Shown: piece by piece, positions 18,688 to 28,517 of the stretch | Numbering within the stretch: the stretch's first letter is position 1 | Layout of the letters: each line of letters opens with the position of its first letter | Program-made: the position numbers and the translations under genes | NCBI RefSeq assembly: GCF_005886145.1 | Contig: NZ_CP040504.1 | Span: forward strand, 372,001-436,000 | Direction: 5' to 3' | DNA: 64,000 nt | From: Neisseria sp. oral taxon 014 str. F0314 | Lineage (GTDB): Bacteria > Pseudomonadota > Gammaproteobacteria > Burkholderiales > Neisseriaceae | The notes under the pieces: model-generated | What the model saw: the letters and a program-made list of their open reading frames with translations, nothing else | Database searches by the model: none | Told to the model about the DNA's origin: nothing

Positions 18688-19458
18688 TCAGCCCGGCTGC
18701 ATCCCCATTCCCCGCCTGCGGACACACGCCGCCGCACAAACAAAAAACACCAACTGCGCCAGATTAAACGTCGCCCCGCCAAGCGCGGCGGCAACAGGCG
18801 ATTGCGGAAACAGGCTGCACGAAACCGCGATAACCGTTCCTACCGGCAACGGATTGCACCACGCGGCGGCACGCGGAAGCAGCGTCCTGCGGCGCAGCGT
18901 TTGTATCAGCAACAGCAGCCATCCTGCCGCAATCGAACCGACCGAAGCCATCCAGTGCACCGCCAGCATCCGGTAAAAATGGCGGAACAACGCCAACAGT
19001 GGCGGATAATCGTCCGGCGCGGCATTCAGCAGCACTTTGGCGGCCATACCCGTGAAATAGAAACCGGCATGTCCCAAAGGCGACAGCGCATATCCGAAAA
19101 ACAACACTGCAAAACCGACCCTGGCCGTACGTCCGGGCCGCATCAGCCGGTAAACGCCGAATGCCGCCGCCAGATACAGCGCCGCAGAAAACGTCGCCGG
19201 CAACACGCCCCACAGCAGCCGCTCGGGCGAACCGGCCTGCATCAGCACGGCAAAATCCACCAACCCGTCCAACTGCGGCGCCAGCGTCTGCGAAAGCAGG
19301 GGATAACGTTCCGGCGTCTGCACAAATCCGACCAGCAGCATATCGGCAACGCTCCAGCACACCGCCGCTGTAATTCCCGCCCAAAGCAGCAGAGAAAGTC
19401 GGGAAACAGCGGTTTCAGACGGCCAAACCCCAACGGATGCTTCATTTTGATTTTGCAT
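18688..19458 (-). CDS. Multi-pass membrane protein, DUF6796-like
   Basis: This 256-residue protein has about six hydrophobic segments (for example AGITAAVCWSVADMLLVGF, VGFAVLFFGYALSPLGHAGF and the C-terminal LAQLVFFVCAAACV). No catalytic motif is seen. It resembles a group of uncharacterised integral membrane proteins. It is monocistronic and divergent from nothing obvious; function is unknown. Confidence 0.8.
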   Translation of the reverse strand: MQNQNEASVGVWPSETAVSRLSLLLWAGITAAVCWSVADMLLVGFVQTPERYPLLSQTLAPQLDGLVDFAVLMQAGSPERLLWGVLPATFSAALYLAAAFGVYRLMRPGRTARVGFAVLFFGYALSPLGHAGFYFTGMAAKVLLNAAPDDYPPLLALFRHFYRMLAVHWMASVGSIAAGWLLLLIQTLRRRTLLPRAAAWCNPLPVGTVIAVSCSLFPQSPVAAALGGATFNLAQLVFFVCAAACVRRRGMGMQPG

Positions 19459-19597
19459 ATTATGGAATCCTGTCGGGGTATTCTCGACAATGAAATAGAC
19501 TATTAAACGGGAAGATAAGTTCTCAAATTATCGGTACGTCCTATGATATTTTCGCAAAATTTCCGGTAACTGCTTAAATTCATAGGGAAATAATATA

Positions 19598-19627
19598 AGG
19601 CCGTCTGAAAACTATTTCAGACGGCCT
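19598..19627 (-). terminator. DUS hairpin after purM
   Basis: AGGCCGTCTGAAA and TTTCAGACGGCCT lie just beyond the purM stop, with T-rich sequence following on the minus strand. Confidence 0.7.
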
Positions 19628-19649
19628 CAAATCATTTCAGTAATTAAAA

Positions 19650-20684
19650 TCAGGCAACCTGTGTCTGATGTTCGTCGCCGTTTCGCACGCGGATAATGCC
19701 CAAACGGTAAACGGTTTCGCCTTGTTCGGTTAAGAATGCCTGCACCGCGTCGGCATCTTCTTCGGCAATCACGACCGCCATGCCGATGCCGCAGTTGAAG
19801 GTGCGGTACATTTCTTGCGTTTCCACGTTGCCTGCCTGTTGCAGCCATTGGAACAGCTTGGGCAATTCCCATGCTTTGGCGTCGATTTGGGCGACGGTGT
19901 TTTCCGGCAGGATACGCGGCACGTTTTCGGTGATGCCGCCGCCGGTGATGTGCGCCATGCCTTTGATGGTGAATTTTTCCAAAGCGGCGAGGATGGGTTT
20001 CACATACAGGCGGGTTGGGGCGATGATGGTTTCGCGCAGGGTTTTGCCGTTGTCGAACTCGGCGTCCAAATCGGGATTGTCGCGGGCGATGATTTTGCGG
20101 ACGAGGGAATAGCCGTTGGAATGGGCGCCGTTGGAAGCCAGACCCAACACGATGTCGCCCGCTTTGATGCTGCGGCCGTTGATGACGCGCTCTTTTTCGA
20201 CCACACCGACGGCAAAGCCCGCCAAGTCGTATTCGCCTTCGGGATACATGCCGGGCATTTCGGCGGTTTCGCCGCCGATGAGGGCGCAGCCGGATTCTTC
20301 GCAGCCTTGGGCGATGCCTTTAATCACGTCGGTAGCGCGGGCGACGTCGAGTTTGCCGCAGGCGAAATAGTCGAGGAAGAACAAAGGTTCCGCGCCTTGA
20401 ACCAAAATGTCGTTGACGCTCATGGCGACAAGGTCGATGCCGACGGTGTCGTGTTTGTCCCAATCGAAGGCGAGTTTGAGCTTGGTGCCCACGCCGTCGG
20501 TGCCGCTGACGAGCACGGGATTTTTGTATTTTTTGCTGATTTCGACCAATGCGCCGAAGCCGCCCAAATCACCCAACACTTCGGGACGCATGGTGCGTTT
20601 GGCAAAAGGTTTGATGTTTTCGACCAATTGGTCGCCGGCGTCGATGTCGACGCCTGCGTCGCGGTAGCTGAGTGGAGTGCTCAT
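19650..20684 (-). CDS. purM: Phosphoribosylformylglycinamidine cyclo-ligase (AIR synthetase)
   Basis: This 344-residue AIR synthetase makes aminoimidazole ribonucleotide in purine synthesis. It starts [20 protein letters not shown]. Family motifs include [45 protein letters not shown] and [20 protein letters not shown] lies upstream at 20711-20720. Confidence 0.97.
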   Translation of the reverse strand: MSTPLSYRDAGVDIDAGDQLVENIKPFAKRTMRPEVLGDLGGFGALVEISKKYKNPVLVSGTDGVGTKLKLAFDWDKHDTVGIDLVAMSVNDILVQGAEPLFFLDYFACGKLDVARATDVIKGIAQGCEESGCALIGGETAEMPGMYPEGEYDLAGFAVGVVEKERVINGRSIKAGDIVLGLASNGAHSNGYSLVRKIIARDNPDLDAEFDNGKTLRETIIAPTRLYVKPILAALEKFTIKGMAHITGGGITENVPRILPENTVAQIDAKAWELPKLFQWLQQAGNVETQEMYRTFNCGIGMAVVIAEEDADAVQAFLTEQGETVYRLGIIRVRNGDEHQTQVA

Positions 20685-20925
20685 TGTCGGGATTCCTTTT
20701 CGGGTTTGGAGGCCGTCTGAAACGCTGTTTGCAAACGGTGCGGCTGAAAATTCAACGGCCGTTCATTCTACCTTATTTTGCATCGCACGGCTTCGCGCGG
20801 CGGAAATTATTTCAGGCCGCACCACCGTGCCGCCCAATCCGTAAAACCGCGCCGAATGCCGCCGAAACACGCAAAATGCGGGCGAACTGTTATACTTGGG
20901 GCCGTCTGAAAACTTGGATTGCCGT

Positions 20926-21996
20926 ATGTATCAAAAGAAAGCGCGCGGTGCGAAGCCGTGGATTATTATGGGTTGCGTGATTGCGGCGCTATTGTGGCTG
21001 CTTTACGCGCTGGGCGACATCCTGACGCCGTTCGTCATCGCGGCAGTGCTGGCCTATGTGCTGAACCCGCTGGTGGAATGGCTGCAACTCAAGCGCTTCA
21101 AACGCGGGGCGGCGTCGATGATGGTGATGGTGTTCGCATTGTCGGTGCTGCTGGCTTTGACGCTGATTATCGTGCCGATGCTGATTAACCAGTTCAACAA
21201 CCTCGTGGCACGGCTGCCGCAGATTACGGCTTTCGTGCAGAATACGCTGCTGCCGTGGCTGAGCCGGTATGCGGGCAGATATATCGAACTGGATACCCAG
21301 TCGATTGTAGGCTGGCTGCAATCGCATACGGGCGAGTTGAGCGGCACGCTGCAAAAAATCATGCCCGAAGTGATGAAGCAGAGCGGCAACGTCATCAGCG
21401 GCGTGAGCAACCTCTTCCTGCTGCCGTTTCTGCTGTATTACTTCCTGCTCGACTGGAGGCGCTGGTCGCAGGGCATCAGCAAACTGGTCCCCCGCCGCTT
21501 TATCGACACCTATTCGCGCATCACCGGCAATATGGACGAGGTTTTGGGCGAATTTTTGCGCGGGCAGTTGATGGTGATGCTGATTATGGGCGTGGTTTAC
21601 GGTGTCGGGCTGATGCTGACCGGATTGGATTCGGGCTTCGCCATCGGCATGATTGCCGGTATTTTGGTGTTTATCCCGTATTTGGGCGCGTTTACCGGCC
21701 TCTTGCTGGCGACGGTTGCCGCTTTGCTGCAATTCGGCACATGGCACGGCCTGATTATGGTGTGGGTGGTGTTCGGCATCGGCCAGTTCCTCGAGAGCTT
21801 TATCGTTACTCCGAAAATCGTCGGCGACCGCATCGGCCTGTCGCCGTTCTGGGTCATCTTCTCTCTGATGGCTTTCGGACAACTCATGGGCTTCGTCGGT
21901 ATGCTCGCCGGCCTGCCGCTTGCCGCCGTAACGCTGGTATTGCTGCGCGAGGGTGCGGCCGCCTACTTCGGCAGCCGTTTTTACAAACACAAATAA
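20926..21996 (+). CDS. AI-2E (PerM) family permease
   Basis: This 356-residue inner-membrane protein has about eight segments: DILTPFVIAAVLAYVLNPLVEWL near the start, a central soluble region with a Trp/Arg motif (LLDWRRWSQG), and conserved GVVYGVGLMLTGLDSGFAIG and FIPYLGAFTGLLLA. The family includes TqsA-type exporters and Na+/H+ antiporters, so the substrate cannot be called. The frame opens at 20896, but that start would translate a DUS; the ATG at 20926 is preferred. Confidence 0.9.
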   Translation: MYQKKARGAKPWIIMGCVIAALLWLLYALGDILTPFVIAAVLAYVLNPLVEWLQLKRFKRGAASMMVMVFALSVLLALTLIIVPMLINQFNNLVARLPQITAFVQNTLLPWLSRYAGRYIELDTQSIVGWLQSHTGELSGTLQKIMPEVMKQSGNVISGVSNLFLLPFLLYYFLLDWRRWSQGISKLVPRRFIDTYSRITGNMDEVLGEFLRGQLMVMLIMGVVYGVGLMLTGLDSGFAIGMIAGILVFIPYLGAFTGLLLATVAALLQFGTWHGLIMVWVVFGIGQFLESFIVTPKIVGDRIGLSPFWVIFSLMAFGQLMGFVGMLAGLPLAAVTLVLLREGAAAYFGSRFYKHK

Positions 21997-22000
21997 ACCG

Positions 22001-22033
22001 AGGCCGTCTGAAACCCGATTTTCAGACGGCCTT
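22001..22033 (+). terminator. DUS hairpin after the PerM-type gene
   Basis: AGGCCGTCTGAAA and TTTCAGACGGCCT bracket a short loop immediately after the stop codon. Confidence 0.7.
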
Positions 22034-22054
22034 CTAAACCCTCTTCCAACCGCC

Positions 22055-22228
22055 ATGATGAACAATTTTGCACTTTGGTTTTTATCCGGTTTCATGTCGG
22101 TGCTGCTATGGGAAGTTCTTCCCGTAGACGACGGATACAGCTTTGCGGAAAAAATGAAGATATTAATCCTGTTTTCCATCATCATGACTGTTTTGCAGAC
22201 CTTTTTCTTTCCGACACTGACGCCCTGA
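22055..22228 (+). CDS. Small two-helix membrane protein
   Basis: The 57-residue product MMNNFALWFLSGFMSVLLWE... has two hydrophobic segments (about 5-20 and 35-52) joined by a short polar link (DDGYSFAEK). It ends 22 bases before mtiP and follows a terminator, so it may lead the mtiP-mog operon. I do not recognise it. Confidence 0.6.
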   Translation: MMNNFALWFLSGFMSVLLWEVLPVDDGYSFAEKMKILILFSIIMTVLQTFFFPTLTP

Positions 22229-22250
22229 AACCATTTGCACAAAGGACAAT

Positions 22251-22973
22251 ATGTTAGCCATTATCGGCGGCAGCGGCCTTGCCCGACTGCCCGAACTCAC
22301 CATTACCGACCGCCGCATCGTGCGCACGCCCTACGGCCTGACCAGCAGCCCCATCCTGTTCGGCAGGCTGGGCGGGCTTGACATCGTCTTTCTCGCACGG
22401 CACGGCTTCGGCCATACCATCGCCCCGCACGAAATCAACTACCGCGCCAATATCTGGGCGCTGCATTCCATAGGCGCGGAAAACATCATCGCCGTATCGG
22501 CCGTTACCAGCATCAACCGCGAACTCGAAAACGGTTCGCTGGTGATGCCGCACGACCTCATCGACTACACCCACGGCCGCAAAAGCACATTCTTCGAAGG
22601 GCAGGAACAGGCCGTCGTCCATACCGATTTCGCCTGCCCCTACTCTGCCGAACTGCGCACCACGCTGCTCGAACACGTCGGCAGCCACGGCACTTACGTT
22701 TACAGTGAAGCCGTATACGGCTGCACGCAGGGTCCGCGCCTCGCCACCCATGCCGAAGTGCGCCGCTACCGTAACGACGGCGTGGACGTTTTAGGCATGA
22801 CCGGAATGCCCGAAGCCGTTTTGGCACGCGAGCTCAACATCGGCTACGCCCATTTCTGCGGCATCATCGGCATGAGCTGCATCACCAACAACGGCAACGG
22901 CCGTCCCGATTTCTGCCAAACCGAATCCCATCAGGCCATCGAAAAAATCCGCCGCCTGCTCATCGACTTATAG
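22251..22973 (+). CDS. mtiP: S-methyl-5'-thioinosine phosphorylase (MTAP/PNP family)
   Basis: This 240-residue nucleoside phosphorylase starts MLAIIGGSGLARLPEL. It has the phosphate loop ARHGFGHTIAPHEINYRAN and the substrate motif MTGMPEAVLARELNIGYAH. The family splits into MTA phosphorylase and methylthioinosine phosphorylase; the short length and ASN-rich end (SCITNNGNG) favour the MTIP branch. It would salvage the methylthio nucleoside left over from polyamine or quorum-signal synthesis, which fits with speD/speE activity. It is 8 bases from mog. Confidence 0.85.
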   Translation: MLAIIGGSGLARLPELTITDRRIVRTPYGLTSSPILFGRLGGLDIVFLARHGFGHTIAPHEINYRANIWALHSIGAENIIAVSAVTSINRELENGSLVMPHDLIDYTHGRKSTFFEGQEQAVVHTDFACPYSAELRTTLLEHVGSHGTYVYSEAVYGCTQGPRLATHAEVRRYRNDGVDVLGMTGMPEAVLARELNIGYAHFCGIIGMSCITNNGNGRPDFCQTESHQAIEKIRRLLIDL

Positions 22974-22981
22974 GACCAACT

Positions 22982-23554
22982 ATGCCCGACACCGTAACCA
23001 TCGGCCTCGTTTCCACCAGTGACCGCGCCAGCGGCGGCATCTATCCGGACGAAGGTATCCCCTCGCTCAAAGCATGGCTGGCAAAAGCCGTCAGAAACCC
23101 CGTCCGCTTCATCGAGGCCCTCGTTCCCGACGAACAGGCCGAAATCGAAGCCGCGCTGAAAAAAATGGCCGACGGCGACCGCTGTGACCTCATCTTCACC
23201 ACCGGCGGCACAGGCCCCGCACCCCGCGACGTTACCCCAGAAGCCACCTTGAACGTCGTCGAAAAAGAAATGCCCGGTTTCGGCGAACAAATGCGCCAAA
23301 TCAGCCTGTATTACGTCCCCACCGCCATCCTTTCGCGCCAAACCGCAGGCATACGCGGCAAGTGCCTTATCGTCAACCTGCCCGGCCGCCCCAAAGCCAT
23401 CGCCGAAACCCTCGGCGGCGTGCGCGGCGAAGACGGCGGCATCAAAGTGCACGGCCTGTTCAGCGCCATTCCCTACTGCATCGACCTTATCGGCGGCCCT
23501 TTCATCGAAACCGACGAAACCGTCAGCAAGGCGTTCAGGCCGCAACGGAAATAA
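22982..23554 (+). CDS. mog: Molybdopterin adenylyltransferase
   Basis: This 190-residue MoaB/Mog protein carries FTTGGTGPAPRDVTPEAT, the family signature, and PGRPKAIAETL near the C-terminus. It adenylates molybdopterin before molybdenum insertion. It starts 8 bases after mtiP, so the two genes are translationally close, although the pathways differ. Confidence 0.95.
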   Translation: MPDTVTIGLVSTSDRASGGIYPDEGIPSLKAWLAKAVRNPVRFIEALVPDEQAEIEAALKKMADGDRCDLIFTTGGTGPAPRDVTPEATLNVVEKEMPGFGEQMRQISLYYVPTAILSRQTAGIRGKCLIVNLPGRPKAIAETLGGVRGEDGGIKVHGLFSAIPYCIDLIGGPFIETDETVSKAFRPQRK

Positions 23555-23563
23555 AGCGGACAA

Positions 23564-23604
23564 AAAGGCCGTCTGAAAACCGGTTTTCAGTTTTCAGACG
23601 GCCT
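23564..23604. terminator. DUS hairpin between convergent mog and pip
   Basis: AAAGGCCGTCTGAAAAC and GTTTTCAGACGGCCT-type arms flank a short spacer and can serve both strands. Confidence 0.7.
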
Positions 23605-23615
23605 CAATATCATTT

Positions 23616-24554
23616 TCAAGACCAATCCGCCCTTTTTTCCATATCTTCCACTGCCCTGACCAACGCTTCCGCCAAAGGTGCGTCAAATGCCGAGTGTCCC
23701 GCCTGAACCGCGCGCAGTTCGGCTTCGGGGAGCGCCTGCGACAATTCCCACGCGCTTTGCATGGGTGTGCATAAGTCGTAGCGCCCTTGTACGATGATGG
23801 TCGGGATATGGCGGATTTTGTCCGTGTTCGCCAAAATCGCTTTGTCGCCTTTCAGCCAGCCTTCGTTGACGAAATAATGGTTTTCCAAACGGGCGATGGC
23901 GAGCGATTGGTAGGCATCTTCATCGACGTCTTGCGGCTCGAAGCGGATCAGGTAGCTTTCCCAGTCCGCCCAAGCCTTAGCCGCTTTCAGACGACCTGCT
24001 TCGTCTTCGCCGAACAGCATTTCGTGATACGCCGCAATCAGGCCGCCGCGTTTTTCTTCGGCAACGGGGGCGAGGAATTTCTGCCATTGCGCCGGATAAA
24101 TCTGGCTGACGCCGCCCGCTTCGTCCAGCCACGCCGTTTCAGACGGCCTGCACAGGAATATCCCGCGCAACACCAGTCCGGCAACGCGTTCGGGATGGGT
24201 TTCGGCATACGCCAGCGACAAGGTGCTGCCCCACGAGCCGCCGAACACCAGCCATTTTCGGATGCCCAGCATTTCGCGGACTTTTTCGATGTCGGCAACC
24301 AAATCCCAAGTCGTGTTGTCATCGGTGCAGGCGTAAGGCAGCGAACGGCCGCAGCCGCGCTGGTCGATAATGACGATGCGGAACACGTCGGGATTGAAAA
24401 AGCCGCGGCAGGCAGGCGATGCGCCCGCGCCCGGGCCGCCGTGCAGGAAGATGACCGGCAGGCCGTCGGGATTGCCGGACTCTTCCCAGTAGATTTGATG
24501 GATGCCCGATACTTGCAGCAGGCCGCTGCGGATAGGTTCGCAGATGGGGTGCAT
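23616..24554 (-). CDS. pip: Proline iminopeptidase
   Basis: This 312-residue alpha/beta hydrolase of peptidase family S33 removes N-terminal proline. Features are LHGGPGAGASPACRGFF with the oxyanion loop, the nucleophile elbow VFGGSWGSTLSLAYAE, and the C-terminal QGRYDLCTPM and GHSAFD with the catalytic Asp and His. It is cytosolic. The gene contains one canonical DUS (24135-24144) and one variant DUS (23986-23997). Confidence 0.95.
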   Translation of the reverse strand: MHPICEPIRSGLLQVSGIHQIYWEESGNPDGLPVIFLHGGPGAGASPACRGFFNPDVFRIVIIDQRGCGRSLPYACTDDNTTWDLVADIEKVREMLGIRKWLVFGGSWGSTLSLAYAETHPERVAGLVLRGIFLCRPSETAWLDEAGGVSQIYPAQWQKFLAPVAEEKRGGLIAAYHEMLFGEDEAGRLKAAKAWADWESYLIRFEPQDVDEDAYQSLAIARLENHYFVNEGWLKGDKAILANTDKIRHIPTIIVQGRYDLCTPMQSAWELSQALPEAELRAVQAGHSAFDAPLAEALVRAVEDMEKRADWS

Positions 24555-24658
24555 ATCGTTTTTCTCCGTTTCTTTTCCGAAGGTTGAAATTGTATCATTG
24601 GCAGCCTCAAAACAGCGTAGAATACCCGTCTGTTTTGACTCCCAAAAAGGAATACGAA

Positions 24659-25096
24659 ATGCCTCAAAATACCGAATTGCACACCGACCCTCAAGGCGAA
24701 TTGCTGCTGCGCACCGTCGCCATGCCGCGCGACACCAACCCGAACCAGGATATTTTCGGCGGCTGGATTATGTCGCAGATGGATTTGGGCGGCGGCATTC
24801 TGGCGGCCGAAATCGCACAAGGCCGCATCGTAACCGTGGCCGTGCAGGAAATGAATTTCATCCGTCCCGTCAGGGTAGGCAACGTCGTTTGCTGTTACGG
24901 CCGTTGCGTACACGTCGGCAATACCTCGCTGCAACTGAAAATCGAAGTCTGGGTCAAAACACTGATGAACGATCATCTTACGGAAAACCGCCAACTCGTT
25001 ACCGAAGCCGTATTTACCTATGTCGCCATCGATGCGGAAGGCAATACGCGGCCGATTCCGAAAGAAGGCAATCCGAAGCTGGCGGGACTGCTGTAA
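24659..25096 (+). CDS. yciA: Acyl-CoA thioesterase, YciA-like hotdog protein
   Basis: The 145-residue hotdog protein resembles YciA. RDTNPNQDIFGGWIMSQMD holds the conserved Asn/Asp-Gly-Gly segment, and VAVQEMNFIRPVRVG the second conserved block. It hydrolyses acyl-CoA esters. The open frame reaches 24584, but the ATG at 24659 follows AAGGAATACGAA. A related hotdog protein is encoded at 30.0 kb. Confidence 0.92.
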   Translation: MPQNTELHTDPQGELLLRTVAMPRDTNPNQDIFGGWIMSQMDLGGGILAAEIAQGRIVTVAVQEMNFIRPVRVGNVVCCYGRCVHVGNTSLQLKIEVWVKTLMNDHLTENRQLVTEAVFTYVAIDAEGNTRPIPKEGNPKLAGLL

Positions 25097-25103
25097 CAAT
25101 CAA

Positions 25104-25143
25104 GACAGGCCGTCTGAAAAATCATTTCAGACGGCCTGTCTTT
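25104..25143 (+). terminator. DUS hairpin after yciA
   Basis: GACAGGCCGTCTGAAA pairs with TTTCAGACGGCCTGTC and is followed by TTT. Confidence 0.8.
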
Positions 25144-25157
25144 ATCAATCCGGCGGA

Positions 25158-25191
25158 TAAAAAAACGGCATATCGGAAAGATATGCCGTTT
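25158..25191 (-). terminator. Rho-independent terminator of bfrA-bfrB
   Basis: A 12-bp stem (AAACGGCATATC/GATATGCCGTTT) is followed on the minus strand by a run of seven T's, 46 bases after the bfrB stop. Confidence 0.85.
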
Positions 25192-25237
25192 TACGCTTAG
25201 GGTCGAGAACCGCTATATATGGCAGTGGTTTGTGTTT

Positions 25238-25711
25238 TCAGTCCTCTTGCGCCCCGGTTTGCAGGTAGTTTGCCAAGCCGATGCCGACAACCAGTTCCTG
25301 CTGTGTTTCCAGCCAGTCGATGTGTTCCTCGTTGATGTCTTTCTGTTTTTCCAACAAGTCACGGCTGACATAATCCTGCTTCTCTTCGCACAATGCGATG
25401 GCTTCAATTAAGGCCTCGTGTTTTTCCTGCTCCTTCTGCAAATCGCAGGAAAGGATTTCCTCGGCGCTTTCACCAATCAGCAGCTTGCCCAAATCTTGCA
25501 GGTTGGGCAGCCCCTCTAGAAACAAAATGCGTTCGATTAAATCATCGGCCGATTTCATCTCTTTGATGGATTGTTTGAAAAAATGTTCGCCCAATTCTTC
25601 AAAACCCCAGTTTTTCAGGATGCGGGCATGGAGAAAATATTGGTTGATGGTAACCAGCAGCAAACCCAGATTCTTATTTAACTCGCGAATAACCAAACGG
25701 TCGCCTTGCAT
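25238..25711 (-). CDS. bfrB: Bacterioferritin, haem-binding type subunit
   Basis: This 157-residue bacterioferritin keeps Glu51 and Met52, the residue that ligates haem at the subunit interface ([10 protein letters not shown]). Two ferroxidase ligands are changed: residue 18 is Leu rather than Glu, and residue 54 is Ser rather than His. It probably assembles with the BfrA subunit into a mixed 24-mer that stores iron. It begins 28 bases after bfrA. I use the Neisseria convention of the 154-residue upstream gene as bfrA and this 157-residue gene as bfrB. Confidence 0.94.
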   Translation of the reverse strand: MQGDRLVIRELNKNLGLLLVTINQYFLHARILKNWGFEELGEHFFKQSIKEMKSADDLIERILFLEGLPNLQDLGKLLIGESAEEILSCDLQKEQEKHEALIEAIALCEEKQDYVSRDLLEKQKDINEEHIDWLETQQELVVGIGLANYLQTGAQED

Positions 25712-25739
25712 AATCAGCTCCTTTTCCTTACGCGCAAGA

Positions 25740-26204
25740 TTACATCTGGCTTTGCAGGTAGTTTTGCTCGCCTACGAGTTCGATCAGGCGCAGTTGCTGT
25801 TCCAGCCAGTGCGCATGGTCTTCTTCAGTGTCTTTCAACTGTTGCAGCATCAGGTCGCGGGTAACGTAATCCTGAGCTTCCTCACACAGGCGGATACCTT
25901 TTTTCAGCGCGTCGCGCACTTCGTACTCGGTATTCAGGTCAGCCTGAATGCAGGATTTCACGTCGGTACCGATATTCAGTTCTGCGCGAACCATCTTGGG
26001 CGTACCGCCCAACATCAGGATGCGGCGGATGAATTGTTCGGCATGGGTGGTTTCCTCTTCCATCTCGTGGTTCAACCGGTCGAACAATTTGGTATAGCCC
26101 CATTCGGAATACAGACGGGAATGGATGAAATATTGGTCGCGGGCGGCCAATTCGCCTGACAACAATTCGTTCATGTAGTCTAAAACTGCTTGATTGCCTT
26201 GCAT
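25740..26204 (-). CDS. bfrA: Bacterioferritin, ferroxidase-type subunit
   Basis: This 154-residue bacterioferritin keeps ferroxidase residues Glu18, Glu51 and His54 ([10 protein letters not shown]), plus a C-terminal [12 protein letters not shown] with Glu and His. Residue 52 is Thr, so it lacks the haem-ligating Met. It complements the downstream BfrB subunit, which has the opposite set. The ATG at 26204 follows AAAGAAAGAGAAC; the frame is open further up to 26246. Iron storage and protection from peroxide are the family roles. Confidence 0.94.
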   Translation of the reverse strand: MQGNQAVLDYMNELLSGELAARDQYFIHSRLYSEWGYTKLFDRLNHEMEEETTHAEQFIRRILMLGGTPKMVRAELNIGTDVKSCIQADLNTEYEVRDALKKGIRLCEEAQDYVTRDLMLQQLKDTEEDHAHWLEQQLRLIELVGEQNYLQSQM

Positions 26205-26287
26205 AATGTTCTCTTTCTTTATCAAGTGATGCCGTCTGAAACACAAGTGTAAAGACGGCTGGTTAGTGTTGTATTTCGATGTAGTGA

Positions 26288-26316
26288 ATTGTATTCAAGA
26301 TTTCGGGTTAGCACAA
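26288..26316 (-). promoter_or_regulatory. Predicted sigma-70 promoter of bfrA-bfrB
   Basis: On the minus strand TTGTGC (26311-26316) and TACAAT (26288-26293) are separated by 17 bases, about 85-110 bases upstream of the bfrA start. Confidence 0.55.
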
Positions 26317-26329
26317 TTTTTCTATTTAA

Positions 26330-26356
26330 AATACAAACAATTATCAAAAATGATAC
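26330..26356 (-). promoter_or_regulatory. Possible Fur-type operator upstream of bfrA
   Basis: On the minus strand TATCA-TTTT-TGATA forms a perfect inverted repeat (26342-26355) continuing into AATTGTTTGTA, partly like a Fur box. It lies 14-26 bases upstream of the predicted -35 box. Bacterioferritin genes are often iron-regulated; the match is weak. Confidence 0.25.
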
Positions 26357-26359
26357 TTC

Positions 26360-26625
26360 GACAGACAGGCCGTCTGAAAATTCAATTTCTTGTTTTACAT
26401 GAAATTTTGTTGCCATTAGTATTAAGAATCCATTGCAACATTCAAATTTATTTACCTTCTTTAACCCTAACGATATGGCCATCCGATGCCGTTTTTCAAC
26501 AATCCCGAAGCGAAAACCGAATAAATTTTCTTTATTTTTAAAACATTTATGCTATTGATAATTTTTATCGAATGAAAATGCCAAACCGGTTTCCGCCGCA
26601 AAATCCGACTGAAGCAATCCGCTTA
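26360..26625. other. A/T-rich intergenic region between bfrA and typA
   Basis: This stretch holds one DUS (26370-26379) and no supported ORF on either strand. With the promoter elements on both sides it is the divergent control region of bfrA-bfrB and typA. Confidence 0.5.
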
Positions 26626-26634
26626 TGTTACAAT
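26626..26634 (+). promoter_or_regulatory. Extended -10 promoter of typA
   Basis: TGTTACAAT (TGn plus TACAAT) lies 46 bases before the typA start codon. Confidence 0.45.
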
Positions 26635-26679
26635 TCGCAGTTATTTTTTACTCAAGAACATTAAGGCAAGATTCAAGCC

Positions 26680-28491
26680 ATGAAACAAATCCGCAATATC
26701 GCCATCATCGCCCACGTCGACCACGGCAAAACCACATTAGTAGACCAACTGCTGCGCCAATCCGGCACATTCCGCGCCAACCAGCATGTCGACGATCGCG
26801 TGATGGACAGCAACGACATTGAAAAAGAACGCGGCATCACCATCCTCGCCAAAAACACCGCCATCGATTACGAAGGCTACCACATCAACATCGTCGACAC
26901 TCCGGGACACGCCGACTTCGGCGGCGAGGTGGAGCGCGTTTTGGGTATGGTGGACTGCGTTGTATTGTTGGTGGATGCGCAGGAAGGCCCGATGCCGCAA
27001 ACCCGTTTCGTCACCAAAAAAGCCTTGGCTTTGGGACTGAAACCGATCGTCGTCATCAATAAAATCGACAAACCGTCCGCCCGTCCGAGCTGGGTCATCG
27101 ACCAAACTTTCGAACTCTTCGACAACTTGGGCGCAACCGACGAGCAGTTGGACTTCCCGATTGTCTACGCTTCCGGCCTGTCCGGTTTCGCCAAACTGGA
27201 AGAAACCGACGAGAGCAACGACATGCGTCCGCTGTTCGACACCATCTTAAAACACACACCCGCACCGAGCGGCAGCGCGGACGAAACGCTGCAACTGCAA
27301 ATTTCCCAACTCGACTACGACAACTACACCGGCCGCCTCGGCATCGGCCGTATTCTGAATGGCCGTATCAAACCCGGTCAAGTTGTTGCTGTGATGAACC
27401 ACGAACAGCAAATCGCCCAAGGCCGCATCAACCAACTTTTAGGTTTCAAAGGCTTGGAACGCGTACCGCTTGAAGAAGCCGAAGCCGGCGACATCGTGAT
27501 TATTTCCGGTATCGAAGACATCGGTATCGGCGTGACCATCACCGACAAAGACAACCCCAAAGGTCTGCCGATGTTGAGCGTGGACGAACCGACGCTGACC
27601 ATGGACTTTATGGTAAACACCAGCCCGCTGGCGGGTACCGAAGGCAAATTCGTGACCAGCCGCCAAATCCGCGACCGCCTGCAAAAAGAATTACTGACCA
27701 ACGTCGCCCTGCGCGTGGAAGATACCGCCGATGCCGATGTGTTCCGCGTATCCGGACGCGGCGAACTGCACCTGACCATTTTGTTGGAAAACATGCGCCG
27801 CGAAGGCTTTGAACTGGCAGTCGGCAAACCTCGCGTCGTTTACCGCGAAATTAACGGTCAAAAATGCGAACCTTATGAAAACCTGACTGTGGACGTACCC
27901 GACGACAACCAAGGCGCGGTAATGGAAGAACTCGGCCGCCGCCGTGGCGAACTGACCAATATGGAAAGCGACGGCAACGGCCGCACCCGCCTCGAATACC
28001 ATATTCCCGCGCGCGGCTTAATCGGTTTCCAAGGCGAATTCATGACCCTGACGCGCGGCGTCGGTTTGATGAGCCATGTATTCGACGACTATGCGCCTGT
28101 AAAACCCGATATGCCCGGCCGCCACAACGGCGTACTGGTTTCCCAAGAGCAAGGCGAAGCCGTCGCTTATGCCTTGTGGAACTTGGAAGACCGCGGCCGT
28201 ATGTTCGTATCGCCCAACGATAAAATCTACGAAGGCATGATTATCGGTATCCACAGCCGAGAAAACGATTTGGTCGTCAACCCGCTCAAAGGTAAAAAAC
28301 TCACCAACGTCCGCGCCAGCGGCACCGACGAAGCCGTGCGCCTGACTACGCCGATCAAGCTGACGCTGGAAGGCGCGGTCGAGTTTATCGACGATGACGA
28401 GCTGGTAGAAATTACGCCGCAATCCATCCGTCTGCGCAAGCGTTACCTGAGCGAACTGGAACGCCGCCGCCATTTTAAAAAGCTGGATTAA
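26680..28491 (+). CDS. typA: Ribosome-associated GTPase TypA/BipA
   Basis: This 603-residue translational GTPase has G1 [10 protein letters not shown]2 around [10 protein letters not shown]3 DTPGHADF and G4 NKIDKP. Domains II and III/V follow, then the BipA-specific C-terminal domain ([31 protein letters not shown] region). It binds the ribosome under stress or cold and assists assembly. A long DUS hairpin follows. Confidence 0.98.
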   Translation: MKQIRNIAIIAHVDHGKTTLVDQLLRQSGTFRANQHVDDRVMDSNDIEKERGITILAKNTAIDYEGYHINIVDTPGHADFGGEVERVLGMVDCVVLLVDAQEGPMPQTRFVTKKALALGLKPIVVINKIDKPSARPSWVIDQTFELFDNLGATDEQLDFPIVYASGLSGFAKLEETDESNDMRPLFDTILKHTPAPSGSADETLQLQISQLDYDNYTGRLGIGRILNGRIKPGQVVAVMNHEQQIAQGRINQLLGFKGLERVPLEEAEAGDIVIISGIEDIGIGVTITDKDNPKGLPMLSVDEPTLTMDFMVNTSPLAGTEGKFVTSRQIRDRLQKELLTNVALRVEDTADADVFRVSGRGELHLTILLENMRREGFELAVGKPRVVYREINGQKCEPYENLTVDVPDDNQGAVMEELGRRRGELTNMESDGNGRTRLEYHIPARGLIGFQGEFMTLTRGVGLMSHVFDDYAPVKPDMPGRHNGVLVSQEQGEAVAYALWNLEDRGRMFVSPNDKIYEGMIIGIHSRENDLVVNPLKGKKLTNVRASGTDEAVRLTTPIKLTLEGAVEFIDDDELVEITPQSIRLRKRYLSELERRRHFKKLD

Positions 28492-28517
28492 TCCAAACAA
28501 ATACGGATTAAGCACAT

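Noticed and set aside
20989..22242. 417-codon minus-strand open frame opposite the PerM-type permease
   Set aside because: The product is His/Gln/Arg-rich as expected from the complement of a membrane-protein gene, and it crosses a DUS terminator and two other genes.
25097..25237. Anaerobic small RNA such as AniS, reported near bfr genes in meningococcus
   Set aside because: Only a DUS hairpin and the bfr terminator are visible; there is no FNR-type TTGAT-N4-ATCAA site or promoter in this 140-base gap.
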